From DASQLQ01 sp035629935 (lineage in GTDB: Bacteria > Actinomycetota > CADDZG01 > WHSQ01), in NCBI GenBank assembly GCA_035629935.1, contig DASQLQ010000038.1:1-23780 (forward strand): a DNA stretch of 23,780 nt, read 5' to 3'. The translations under genes and the position numbers were made by a program. The notes below the pieces were generated by a model. That model was given only the letters and a program-made list of their open reading frames with translations, ran no database searches and was not told the origin of the DNA. Of this stretch, positions 15,703 to 23,308 are shown one piece after another (the first letter of the stretch is position 1; every line of letters starts with the position of its first letter).

Positions 15703-18507
15703 TTAGGCCAACTCCCTCAACGATCGGCTGGGATCGCGCGGGACATGGGGCCATGCCACCGAGACGCAGAGGATCACGAGCACGCCCGCGAGACCGCCGA
15801 GGATCGCCAGCAGGCGCACCCAGTCGATGACGAAAGCAAGATCGCTGAAGCCGAAAGCGAAAAGCAGCCGTAGGACCGACAGCCCCCCGATCAAACCGGC
15901 GAGACCGCCGATGAGGGCGACCGCAACCGGCTCCGCCGCAAGCGAGGCGGCTACGGTCCCCCGCTGCAGACCGATCGCCCGGAGCACTGCGAGATACGGG
16001 CGACGCTCCCGAGCCGAGCGCACGAGCACGGCTGCAACCGCCATCAGAGCCACCGCCAGCCCCAGCAGCAGCATCAGTGCGAACGTGTCGGTGAAGGTCT
16101 TGTTCACGCTGACGACGTCGGCGCCCACCTGCTGCATGGTCCGTGCATCCGCGCCGACGTCTCGGCCCCAATCGTTGACGCTGGAGGCAAGCTCTTCGGG
16201 ACTCGTCCCTGTCTCCGCCCACCCGAGCAGCAACGTAGTACCGTTCGACGCGGTGAGCTCCGTGTACTCGTCGGGCGAGACCAAGACTCCTCCGACCAGG
16301 AAGGTGTCGAGTACGCCCACGAGCTCGTAACGACGAGGGCCTAGGCCGAGATCGATGGTGACGTCATCGCCGATCGCGGCCCCGGGCGGCCGTCCATATC
16401 GATCGACGACGGCTTTGTTGCGATCGCTCATCACCGCCTCGAGCGCGGTGGCGGTCGATCCGTACTCCGGAGCCACATCTGCGAGTTGGAACTGCTGCGC
16501 AGCGATGAGTTGATGACTGACGGCGATCATCCGCACGGGATACCGCAGACGAACGATGTCCTCATCCTCGCCGTCCGGCGGAGCGACACCGAAACGATCC
16601 TCCGGCACGAAGCTGGACCACAGGGCCACGCCGCCCTGCCACCCGTCGATCTCGCCGACCCTGTTGCCTTCCATCGCCACCGTCGACTCCGCCAACACGT
16701 CGAATCCACCCGATTGTCTATCGACATCGATCGCGGTTGCGCTCCCGAGCACCTCTAACGACGCGGCAACGAACAGCACGATCCCGAATGTGGCGATCAG
16801 CCTGCCCGACCTTCCCCTCGCGGCGTCTGCGTATGCACCGGCCGTCCGCAAGCTGGCTTGCCAGCGTCCGCGCGGCGCGTAAGCGCGGATCCAACCGACC
16901 GCAACGCGGAATCTTCCGGACAACAAAACGGTGATCGCGCCGATGGTGATGATCCCGGCGCTTATGAGGATCGCGAAGCCCGTTTCGTAGCCTTGCGAGA
17001 AGTCGGCCAGAACCCCGGCCCCCACGGTCGCCCACACGAGGCCGAGGCCCGCGGCGCGACGGTCGAGCCGTTCCGGCTCGTTCGCGAGGCGCCGGCGATG
17101 CAGCCACCAAGCAGTGAGCATCAACGTCAGCCCGATGTACCGGAGGGCATCGGCGGCGTCATCTCCCGTCAAGCCCGTGCCGAGCACCACACTTCCCAGC
17201 AACGCGACTTGGAGTGGGCGCCGCGAGCTCGGCGTTGACCTAGGGAGGTGCACGAGTGGTCCTCGCAGCAACTCATCGAGATCCACGGCTGCAAGTCGTC
17301 GTCCCGCAGAGCGCCCTGCGAACGCGGCTGCGGCCGCGACGACGAACGCTCCCGTTAGCAGGGTCGCAGGCTCAATGACCGGCACCAGTGCCACTTGCTC
17401 GCGCCCTCGCCCCGCACTGATGGCTGCGAAATGATCCGACAACCGGCCGGCGAGGAACTCCGCCACGGGCAGGGCTAAGAACACGCCGAGGATCACGGCA
17501 GCGAGCGCATAGGTCACGGATTCGATAGTCACCAGGGAAACGATCGTGCGGCCGGGCGCTCCGAGGGCTCGCAGCACCGCGATCTCCCGCGATCGATCCT
17601 CCGCCAACGCGATCAGCATCTGGGCTGCGGCGATCGCAGCGGCGGCGACAACGAGGGCCGCAAGTGTCAAGAGGATGCTGCGGAACTGCCCTCCCTCGTC
17701 CTCCGCGATCTCGAGCGCATCCTCGGCGACGGGGGCCGCAACGAGATCGTCCAGCCGCAGAACGGGACTGATCGTGCGGATCAGATCGTCCGAGTCCCCG
17801 GCAGAGGTCATGTGCAGGTGCGTCACGAAACCCTCGAAGTTGACGACGCGTTGTAGTGCGTCGCGTCGCAACAACACGTTGGGAGTGCGGCCGAGATCGG
17901 CGGAACCGGCATCGGCCACGACGCCGGCCACGGTCGCGGTGAATCCTTCGGTCCTTGCTGGAGTCCGCAAGGGTACGTCCGTCCCGGGTTGATCCACAGA
18001 GACCTCGGGCACCGCGAGCAACAACGTCAGCGAAGCACCAACCTCGAGATCGAGCCGTGCGGCCAGCCTCTCGTTGACTAGGACCTCATCCGGATCCAGT
18101 CGCAGAACATCCTCCGTGCCCTGGATCGCCCGCAAAGGAGCGAAACTCTGCTCTTCCGCGCCCAGCCCAATCACGACTGCGTCGGGGTCTCTCCGCTCGC
18201 CCGATTCCACGACCGCTCGAAGGATCAGTCGCGGCGCCCATGAGGGACTCTCGGCACCGGCATCGACACCGAGGCGACGCGCGCTGCCTTCCTCGAAGAT
18301 CCCAGCCTCGCCACTAGTGACCTCGACGTCGACTTCGCCCCACGTAGCCTCGGCGTCGGCGACGAACAGCTGCTCGAGGGTGTCGGCCGCAACAAGGGCC
18401 CCGAGCGTCCCGATCGTCATTATCAGCAGGGTGAGGATGACGACCGCGGCACGCGCCGGACGTCGCACCGCACCTTTGATCCAAGCGCCGAGCACCTGCC
18501 TCGGCAT
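15703..18507 (-). CDS. Large FtsX/MacB-like ABC transporter permease
   Basis: This 934-residue protein starts at the ATG overlapping the oxidase stop (TGATG). It has one N-terminal membrane segment (about 21-41), a large external domain, then an FtsX-type core at about 276-415 with the cytoplasmic signature DRSREIAVLRALGAPGRTI. A hydrophobic middle (about 435-590) with several extra membrane segments follows, then a second external domain (about 590-805) and a second FtsX core at about 805-925 (ARERRPYLAVLRAIGLQRGTV). This duplicated layout with a central membrane block is typical of large Gram-positive-type FtsX permeases. Such proteins usually act as exporters or lipoprotein/peptide-handling machines driven by a LolD/MacB-like ATPase. 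That ATPase is encoded at 20099-20818. No MacA-like fusion protein is present. The substrate is unknown. Confidence 0.92.
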   Translation of the reverse strand: MPRQVLGAWIKGAVRRPARAAVVILTLLIMTIGTLGALVAADTLEQLFVADAEATWGEVDVEVTSGEAGIFEEGSARRLGVDAGAESPSWAPRLILRAVVESGERRDPDAVVIGLGAEEQSFAPLRAIQGTEDVLRLDPDEVLVNERLAARLDLEVGASLTLLLAVPEVSVDQPGTDVPLRTPARTEGFTATVAGVVADAGSADLGRTPNVLLRRDALQRVVNFEGFVTHLHMTSAGDSDDLIRTISPVLRLDDLVAAPVAEDALEIAEDEGGQFRSILLTLAALVVAAAAIAAAQMLIALAEDRSREIAVLRALGAPGRTIVSLVTIESVTYALAAVILGVFLALPVAEFLAGRLSDHFAAISAGRGREQVALVPVIEPATLLTGAFVVAAAAAFAGRSAGRRLAAVDLDELLRGPLVHLPRSTPSSRRPLQVALLGSVVLGTGLTGDDAADALRYIGLTLMLTAWWLHRRRLANEPERLDRRAAGLGLVWATVGAGVLADFSQGYETGFAILISAGIITIGAITVLLSGRFRVAVGWIRAYAPRGRWQASLRTAGAYADAARGRSGRLIATFGIVLFVAASLEVLGSATAIDVDRQSGGFDVLAESTVAMEGNRVGEIDGWQGGVALWSSFVPEDRFGVAPPDGEDEDIVRLRYPVRMIAVSHQLIAAQQFQLADVAPEYGSTATALEAVMSDRNKAVVDRYGRPPGAAIGDDVTIDLGLGPRRYELVGVLDTFLVGGVLVSPDEYTELTASNGTTLLLGWAETGTSPEELASSVNDWGRDVGADARTMQQVGADVVSVNKTFTDTFALMLLLGLAVALMAVAAVLVRSARERRPYLAVLRAIGLQRGTVAASLAAEPVAVALIGGLAGLIGGLSVLRLLFAFGFSDLAFVIDWVRLLAILGGLAGVLVILCVSVAWPHVPRDPSRSLRELA

Positions 18508-20102
18508 CAGCCGAGGTCGAGCTTGCAGACGTAAGGGGAACGCCCGGCGAGAACGGCATCCACGCGCTTCCGTTCGGTGTCCGTGAGCGTTGTGGGGGTG
18601 CCGGCGCCGGGCGCGACGACCTCCCACGTGGCCATCATCCCGCCGTCTTCGTGGTCGAGCATGTGGCAGTGGATCAGGAAGCGACCCAGGTGATCGGAGA
18701 ACTTAGCGGCGACCGCCAAGGAATCGCCGGGATCCAATCGAAACGTCTCCTTCAACCCTGCCTCGTAAGGCGGGGGGGCAGCATCGTTGCGCGAGAGGAT
18801 CACCCAGTCGACGTCGTGGATATGGATGAAGTGACTCCTGGTCGTGGTGTTGACGAGCAGCCAGGTCTCCACTGAGTCGAGCTCGACCTGCGCGTCCACG
18901 CGTTCGTGGTCGAACGCTCGGCCGTTGATCGTTTGCGCCTGCTCCCCCGTCGTGGGATCGATCCCGTTGCCGAACGCCCAGACACGATCTGGTTCCGCGG
19001 GAGCTTGGCTCACCCAATCGGGAAGGGGCCTCAAGTGCTTGGGGATCTTCGAGTTATCTCGCCTGCGCGCCTTGGGGCGAACACGGAATTGCATGAATGT
19101 TCCCGCGCGAGAACCGTCGGAGCCCGTAGCGTTCTCCAAGAACTTCGACTTGAGCGTCAGGTTCCGACCGGCGAAGTCACTGAAGTCAACAACGAGGTCA
19201 GCGCGCTCTGCAGGCCCGAGAAGTACCTCGGTGCGTTTGACCGGGGCAGGCAGAAGGCCACTCTCGGTGCCGATCTGGATCATCGGTACTTGCTTGGATC
19301 TGGCTCGCAGGACGAGGTTGTACATCTGGAAGCCCGAGCCGTTGTGAACGCGGAAGCGATATCGCCTCGGCTCAACCTCGGCGAAGGGCCGCAATGCCCC
19401 GTTGACCAGATAGATGTCGCCCCTCACCTCGCGCGTGGCGGCGGGTGTTTCGAACAACTCGGTATCGAGCTGGTTGTTGGCAGTGAAGCGACGGTCGGTG
19501 AGGAACAGGGGAATCTCGTAGCGTCCTTTGGGAAGCGACAACCTTTTCTCGAAATCGTCGTCGAGGATGAACAAGCCGGCGAGACCCATCCACGAATTGA
19601 GACTCGTTCGCCCGTGGCTGTGGTCGTGATACCACTGCAGCGCCGCCCGCTCGGGCTTCCCATCTTCCATGTGTTCGTAAACGTAGGTGCGTGACTTGCC
19701 GGGTTCGATCGCAACCTCGGGCAGTGGAAGGCCGTCGTGCTTCGACTCCGAGTGCGAGCCGTGGTGATGGATGGTCAGCGACTTGGCTTTCGCCGGCAGG
19801 TCGTTGACGACGGTCACCCGGGTTCGGCGGCCGGAAGGCCGCCGGATGAGGGGGCCGGGGAACGTCCCGTTGAACGTCCACATCCGCGTCGGGGCACCGG
19901 GCAGGATCTTCACGTCCGCCACGCGCGCGACCAATCTGATGTCCGGTCCACTCAAGACCTTGGGCAGAGGCAACCGCCTGACGAAACGTTTCCCGCCCGC
20001 TAGGGCATCCGGGGAGAGGAATCCGAGGCGTGCCGATGCGATCGCCGCGGCGACGGTCCCAGCTCGATACAGGAAGTCACGGCGATCGATGCGATCGGTC
20101 AT
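18507..20102 (-). CDS. Tat-exported multicopper oxidase (CotA/bilirubin-oxidase-like)
   Basis: This 531-residue protein begins with a twin-arginine signal (R7-R8 in DRRDFL, followed by an Ala-rich hydrophobic stretch to about residue 35). Three cupredoxin domains carry all copper ligands: HHHGSHSE (112-119), WYHDHSHG (157-164), HFIHIHDVDW (424-433) and HCHMLDHEDGGMM (478-490). The last is HCHxxxHxxxxM: C479 with H484 and axial M489 would hold type 1 copper, and the paired His residues the trinuclear centre. The enzyme should oxidise a donor outside the membrane and reduce oxygen to water. The donor may be a phenol, a metal or a protein partner. Its gene lies between the ABC ATPase gene (ATGA overlap) and the permease gene (TGATG overlap). 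One Cys (C526) near the C-terminus is not a copper ligand. Confidence 0.97.
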   Translation of the reverse strand: MTDRIDRRDFLYRAGTVAAAIASARLGFLSPDALAGGKRFVRRLPLPKVLSGPDIRLVARVADVKILPGAPTRMWTFNGTFPGPLIRRPSGRRTRVTVVNDLPAKAKSLTIHHHGSHSESKHDGLPLPEVAIEPGKSRTYVYEHMEDGKPERAALQWYHDHSHGRTSLNSWMGLAGLFILDDDFEKRLSLPKGRYEIPLFLTDRRFTANNQLDTELFETPAATREVRGDIYLVNGALRPFAEVEPRRYRFRVHNGSGFQMYNLVLRARSKQVPMIQIGTESGLLPAPVKRTEVLLGPAERADLVVDFSDFAGRNLTLKSKFLENATGSDGSRAGTFMQFRVRPKARRRDNSKIPKHLRPLPDWVSQAPAEPDRVWAFGNGIDPTTGEQAQTINGRAFDHERVDAQVELDSVETWLLVNTTTRSHFIHIHDVDWVILSRNDAAPPPYEAGLKETFRLDPGDSLAVAAKFSDHLGRFLIHCHMLDHEDGGMMATWEVVAPGAGTPTTLTDTERKRVDAVLAGRSPYVCKLDLG

Positions 20103-20818
20103 GTGGTCGCTTCCATCGGATGGTCGGCGCGAAGCGGCGGCGGCGGCGCGATGCGGCCGTCACTCATCACCAAGACGCGGTCGGCGATGTCTGCGATGTC
20201 GGGAGAGTGAGAAACACAAACGACCGTCAATCCTGCATCGACGGCTCCGCGGAACAGGTTCATGACCTCCAGCGAAGTGGCGGTATCGAGAGCACCGGTC
20301 GGCTCGTCGGCCCAGACGATGTCGGGCTGGCCGATCAGGGCGCGGGCGACTGCAACTCGCTGCTGCTCCCCACCCGAAAGGTTCGCCGGTAGGGCGTCAC
20401 GGCGGTCTTCGAGGCCAACCCGTTCCAGGACCGTTGCCGACGCCGATCGGATAGCAGTGGCATCGTCTCCACGAAGCACGAGTGGCAGCTCGACGTTCTC
20501 GGCCACCGTCAACGCGGGCAGCAGGTTCAATTGCTGGAAGACGAACGCCATCCGCTTGGCTCGCAACTCGGTGCGCCCGGGATCGCCCGCGGCAGTCAGG
20601 TCGATCCCGTCGAAGTGAATGGTTCCGGCATCGGGGGTCGTTATGCCGGACAGGCAATGAAGCAGAGTCGTTTTTCCGCTGCCCGATCGTCCCGAGATGG
20701 CGAGGAGCTCACCCGCGGCAACCTCGATATCAACACCATCGAGGGCCGTGACGCCGGCGGGCCCGGAGCCGTAGCGCTTCTGCAGGCCGGTAGCGGTGAT
20801 GAGAGTGGTCGTGTTCAT
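20099..20818 (-). CDS. ABC transporter ATPase of the MacB/LolD type
   Basis: This 239-residue, single-domain ATPase has Walker A GRSGSGKT (43-50), Q-loop VFQQLNLLPALTV (Q95 region), signature LSGGEQQ (147-153), Walker B IVWADEP (167-173) and switch H194 (CVSHSPD). The LNLLPALTVAENVELPL segment is characteristic of the LolD/MacB/FtsE group that drives FtsX-type permeases, which points to the permease at 15703-18507 as partner. The ATG at 20818 is chosen; GGAAGG lies just upstream, while the GTG at 20851 has no such site. It follows the dehydrogenase stop by 52 bases and overlaps the oxidase start by four bases. Confidence 0.95.
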   Translation of the reverse strand: MNTTTLITATGLQKRYGSGPAGVTALDGVDIEVAAGELLAISGRSGSGKTTLLHCLSGITTPDAGTIHFDGIDLTAAGDPGRTELRAKRMAFVFQQLNLLPALTVAENVELPLVLRGDDATAIRSASATVLERVGLEDRRDALPANLSGGEQQRVAVARALIGQPDIVWADEPTGALDTATSLEVMNLFRGAVDAGLTVVCVSHSPDIADIADRVLVMSDGRIAPPPPLRADHPMEATT

Positions 20819-20870
20819 TCCTTCCTTCCCGACCACAACCGTACTGGTCACCGCTGCGCGGCTGGACCGA

Positions 20871-22727
20871 CTAGACGACGAGTCGACGGCGCCTCGAAAC
20901 GCCGATGGCTACGAACCCGATCGCTGCGATGAGTGCTGCGAGCGACAGTGGCCTCGCGCCGGCGGCCGGCACCACCCCGCCACGAACGGGTGCGGCTTCG
21001 TCTTCGAGCCCGTAATTCATGGAGGCATCGGCGGGCATACAACCCGCGCACTTGATTCGCGCTACGCGACCGTGTCCGGGGGCGTAATAGAAAGCCCCGT
21101 ACTCGAGGAAGTAGAAGGCACCGTCGGGGCCGACCTCACCGTCGACCGGAGACAGGAACCGTCCCCTCTGGAACGACGCGGTGCCCTGGGGGTTGCTGGT
21201 CCCGGGGTTCGCCGAGTACGGCGGTGGCGTGACGAGCCACATGTTCTTGTTCTTGAGATTGAGCTTCCCGGTCTTGGGATCGCTGCCGACACTGAGCATG
21301 AAGTGACGGCTCCATTCCAGGACCAGTAGACGGTCGTTGTATCGCTTCGGCAGTCGCAGGGGGCCATCCGTGTTGGCCGGATAGAAGGCCACGGGCTCGC
21401 TGGTCTTGCCACCCGACCCAACGATCGGCCACTTGTCGCAGTCGTAGGTCGTTGACTTGTTCTCGGTCCCATCGCAGAGCCCGGCCGCGTAATACATCGT
21501 TGCGCCGGTCATGCCTTTCACCGTCGGCTTCTTCGAACCGATCCGTCTGGCGATCGGAGCCTTACGGGAGCAGTCGAGCTTGCCGTGCGTCTTCAGGTTC
21601 TTCCAGTTGACGTCCGTGTAGGCCCAGTTGGGACCGATGCAGCGCGGCCAGCCGTAATGCGTTCCGCCACCGAAGGGCACGCGGTCGATCTCCTCGAATC
21701 CACGGGGGCCGCGCTTCGGGTCGTCCGCGCCGGCATCGGGGCCGACTTCGGAAACGTAGAGCGTGCCTGATGTGGGGTGAACGGCAACCCGCCAGGGCTG
21801 TTTGAAGCCCATCGCGTAGACGTAGGGGTTGAACTTGATCCATCCGTCGCCGGGCTTCCGCGCTCGCTTGCCGACGTAGACGTTCTTCTTGCTGTCTTTG
21901 ATGTAGGGGTTGTAGCCCTCCATGCCGATGAAGGGGTTGGCTCGCACGCCGGCAACGCTGCCGTCGGGAACCGAACCGTCCTCGTTGAAGCGCAGGATCT
22001 TCCCGCGCAGGTCCGCCGGGTTTGCCGCCGTCAGTTCGGCGTTGAGCCACGGTGCACTCTTGTCGCGGGGCCCGTAACCACCCGACGAAGCAGCATCCAC
22101 GTCGTCGCCGACGGCCAGGGTGATAGTCCCGTCCGGCAGGTAGTCGAGGTCACCGCCGTAATGGCAGCAGTGGTCCCACTCCGCCGGCACCTTGAGGATG
22201 ACTTTCTCAGAAGCCGGGTCCAAAAGATTCGTCTGCGGGTCCAACACAAATGTGGAGAGGTGGAACTCCCCCCAATAGAGGTCGGGCGCGACCTCCTTGC
22301 GAGTGCCGGCGACGGAGCGATACATGAAGATCCTGTTGTTCTTGGCGAAGTCACGATGGAGCAACAGTCCGTGGAGACCGCCCTCTTCGTGTCCCCCGAC
22401 GCCGAGACGGTTCGGCGGCTTCGACAGGTAATCCGGCTCCGGCTCGCACGTCGAGCAAAGGTTTCCGGCAGGACGTAACTCCCCCGCGACGACAAGAAGT
22501 CCACTCGGGGTCAACACGTTGATGGTGCCATCGCGCTCGCCCCAGATGATGCGACCGTCCGGCGTTACCTCGAGAGCGAGCGGCTCACTCGTGCCCTCCG
22601 CGAGCACCTCGTAAGCGAGATCGCTTTCTTCCTCGGCCGTCTGCGCTACAGCGGGCAGGGGAAAGGCAAGGGAGACTGCCATCAACAAGACCATCGTCGA
22701 AGGAACCAAGCGGCGGATCTTGGACAT
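20871..22727 (-). CDS. Exported PQQ-type sugar (glucose/sorbosone) dehydrogenase with C-terminal membrane tail
   Basis: This 618-residue protein has a Sec signal peptide ending near AVAQ (about residue 29) and then a beta-propeller of the soluble PQQ sugar dehydrogenase superfamily. Landmarks are EGGLHGLLLHRDF (115-127), DHCCHYGGDLDYLPDG (185-200) with H189 placed like the catalytic His, LRGKILRFNEDG (240-251), MGFKQPWRVAVHPTSGTLYV (306-325), EVGPD (327-331) and GGGTHYGWP (353-361). Family members oxidise sugars and pass electrons from PQQ to an external acceptor. After the propeller comes VPAAG (586-590), a hydrophobic stretch (about 594-610) and SRRRRLVV. This is the layout of a sortase-type or membrane-anchor tail but without LPXTG. 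The adjacent cupredoxin is a plausible electron acceptor. The cofactor is inferred from family only, and no PQQ synthesis genes are in the window. Confidence 0.9.
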   Translation of the reverse strand: MSKIRRLVPSTMVLLMAVSLAFPLPAVAQTAEEESDLAYEVLAEGTSEPLALEVTPDGRIIWGERDGTINVLTPSGLLVVAGELRPAGNLCSTCEPEPDYLSKPPNRLGVGGHEEGGLHGLLLHRDFAKNNRIFMYRSVAGTRKEVAPDLYWGEFHLSTFVLDPQTNLLDPASEKVILKVPAEWDHCCHYGGDLDYLPDGTITLAVGDDVDAASSGGYGPRDKSAPWLNAELTAANPADLRGKILRFNEDGSVPDGSVAGVRANPFIGMEGYNPYIKDSKKNVYVGKRARKPGDGWIKFNPYVYAMGFKQPWRVAVHPTSGTLYVSEVGPDAGADDPKRGPRGFEEIDRVPFGGGTHYGWPRCIGPNWAYTDVNWKNLKTHGKLDCSRKAPIARRIGSKKPTVKGMTGATMYYAAGLCDGTENKSTTYDCDKWPIVGSGGKTSEPVAFYPANTDGPLRLPKRYNDRLLVLEWSRHFMLSVGSDPKTGKLNLKNKNMWLVTPPPYSANPGTSNPQGTASFQRGRFLSPVDGEVGPDGAFYFLEYGAFYYAPGHGRVARIKCAGCMPADASMNYGLEDEAAPVRGGVVPAAGARPLSLAALIAAIGFVAIGVSRRRRLVV

Positions 22728-22734
22728 CAGGCGT

Positions 22735-22740
22735 CTCCTT
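22735..22740 (-). promoter_or_regulatory. Shine-Dalgarno site fixing the dehydrogenase start at 22727
   Basis: AAGGAG lies seven bases before the ATG at 22727. It favours this start over an in-frame ATG eight codons upstream at 22751, which has no comparable site and would sit only six bases after the cupredoxin stop. Confidence 0.85.
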
Positions 22741-22757
22741 GATTCGGGCATGGTTGC

Positions 22758-23180
22758 TTAGGGCCCAACCACTCTGAGATCGACCTTCATCTGGGGGTGC
22801 GCCTGACAGATCAAGGGGTAGGTGCCGACCTTCAGCTTCTCGACGCCCACGACGGGCTTCACCTCACCCGCTGCAACGTAGGCGGACTGGCAGATGGGTC
22901 TCTTGGTCTTGCGTTTGATCTTCGTACAGGCAAGGTTGTGTACCTGAAGGTCCGCCCCAACGATGTTCAAGGAGCCACCCTGGGAGATCGCAAGGATGTT
23001 GGGCGCGAAGCCGGTAGTCGTACCGCTCGGTAGCGCGACCGCAAGGGCCGGCGTACCTGCGCGCTCATTGGCGCTTACAGGCGTGGTCCCAAGAAGTGCA
23101 GGGATGACGAGCAACGATGCCAGGACCCCGGCGATACGGCGGAAACGGCCGCCAACTATTCCGGAGCGAACTTGCGTCAT
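22758..23180 (-). CDS. Exported cupredoxin (plastocyanin/amicyanin-like)
   Basis: This 140-residue protein has a basic N-terminus and Sec signal (hydrophobic about 16-33, cleavage near VSAN 35-38). The mature domain of about 100 residues has a type 1 copper ligand set: H81 (LQVHNLAC), C125, H128 and M131 in CQAHPQM. The C-X2-H-X2-M spacing is that of amicyanin rather than plastocyanin (C-X2-H-X4-M). Two further cysteines, C85 and C97, bracket a strongly basic loop (TKIKRKTKRPI) and could form a disulfide. It is likely a small electron carrier outside the membrane. It is the first gene of the copper/dehydrogenase run, 30 bases before the dehydrogenase start, with GGGAGAG just upstream of its ATG. 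Confidence 0.9.
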   Translation of the reverse strand: MTQVRSGIVGGRFRRIAGVLASLLVIPALLGTTPVSANERAGTPALAVALPSGTTTGFAPNILAISQGGSLNIVGADLQVHNLACTKIKRKTKRPICQSAYVAAGEVKPVVGVEKLKVGTYPLICQAHPQMKVDLRVVGP

Positions 23181-23308
23181 TTAGCTCTCCCTAGCAGTCG
23201 GACTACGTGCGTACTAATGAGATACGCCTCTCACCTTGTTATTCCTGCTGGTAGCGCAAAATAACCATCTTTGTCCCAAGTAAAGCTCACTTTTGCAAGA
23301 TTGGCGGC
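23181..23308 (-). promoter_or_regulatory. AT-rich intergenic region, probable promoter of the copper redox operon
   Basis: The 128 bases between the esterase stop and the cupredoxin start are noticeably richer in A and T than the flanking genes. They contain an inverted repeat GCGTA (23209-23213) / TACGC (23223-23227), next to a second small palindrome TACG-TG-CGTA (23204-23213). No confident -35/-10 pair is seen. The position suits a promoter with a possible operator. Confidence 0.45.

Noticed and set aside
18906..19694. Plus-strand open frame of 262 codons
   Set aside because: Antisense to the multicopper oxidase, whose copper ligands are all present on the minus strand.
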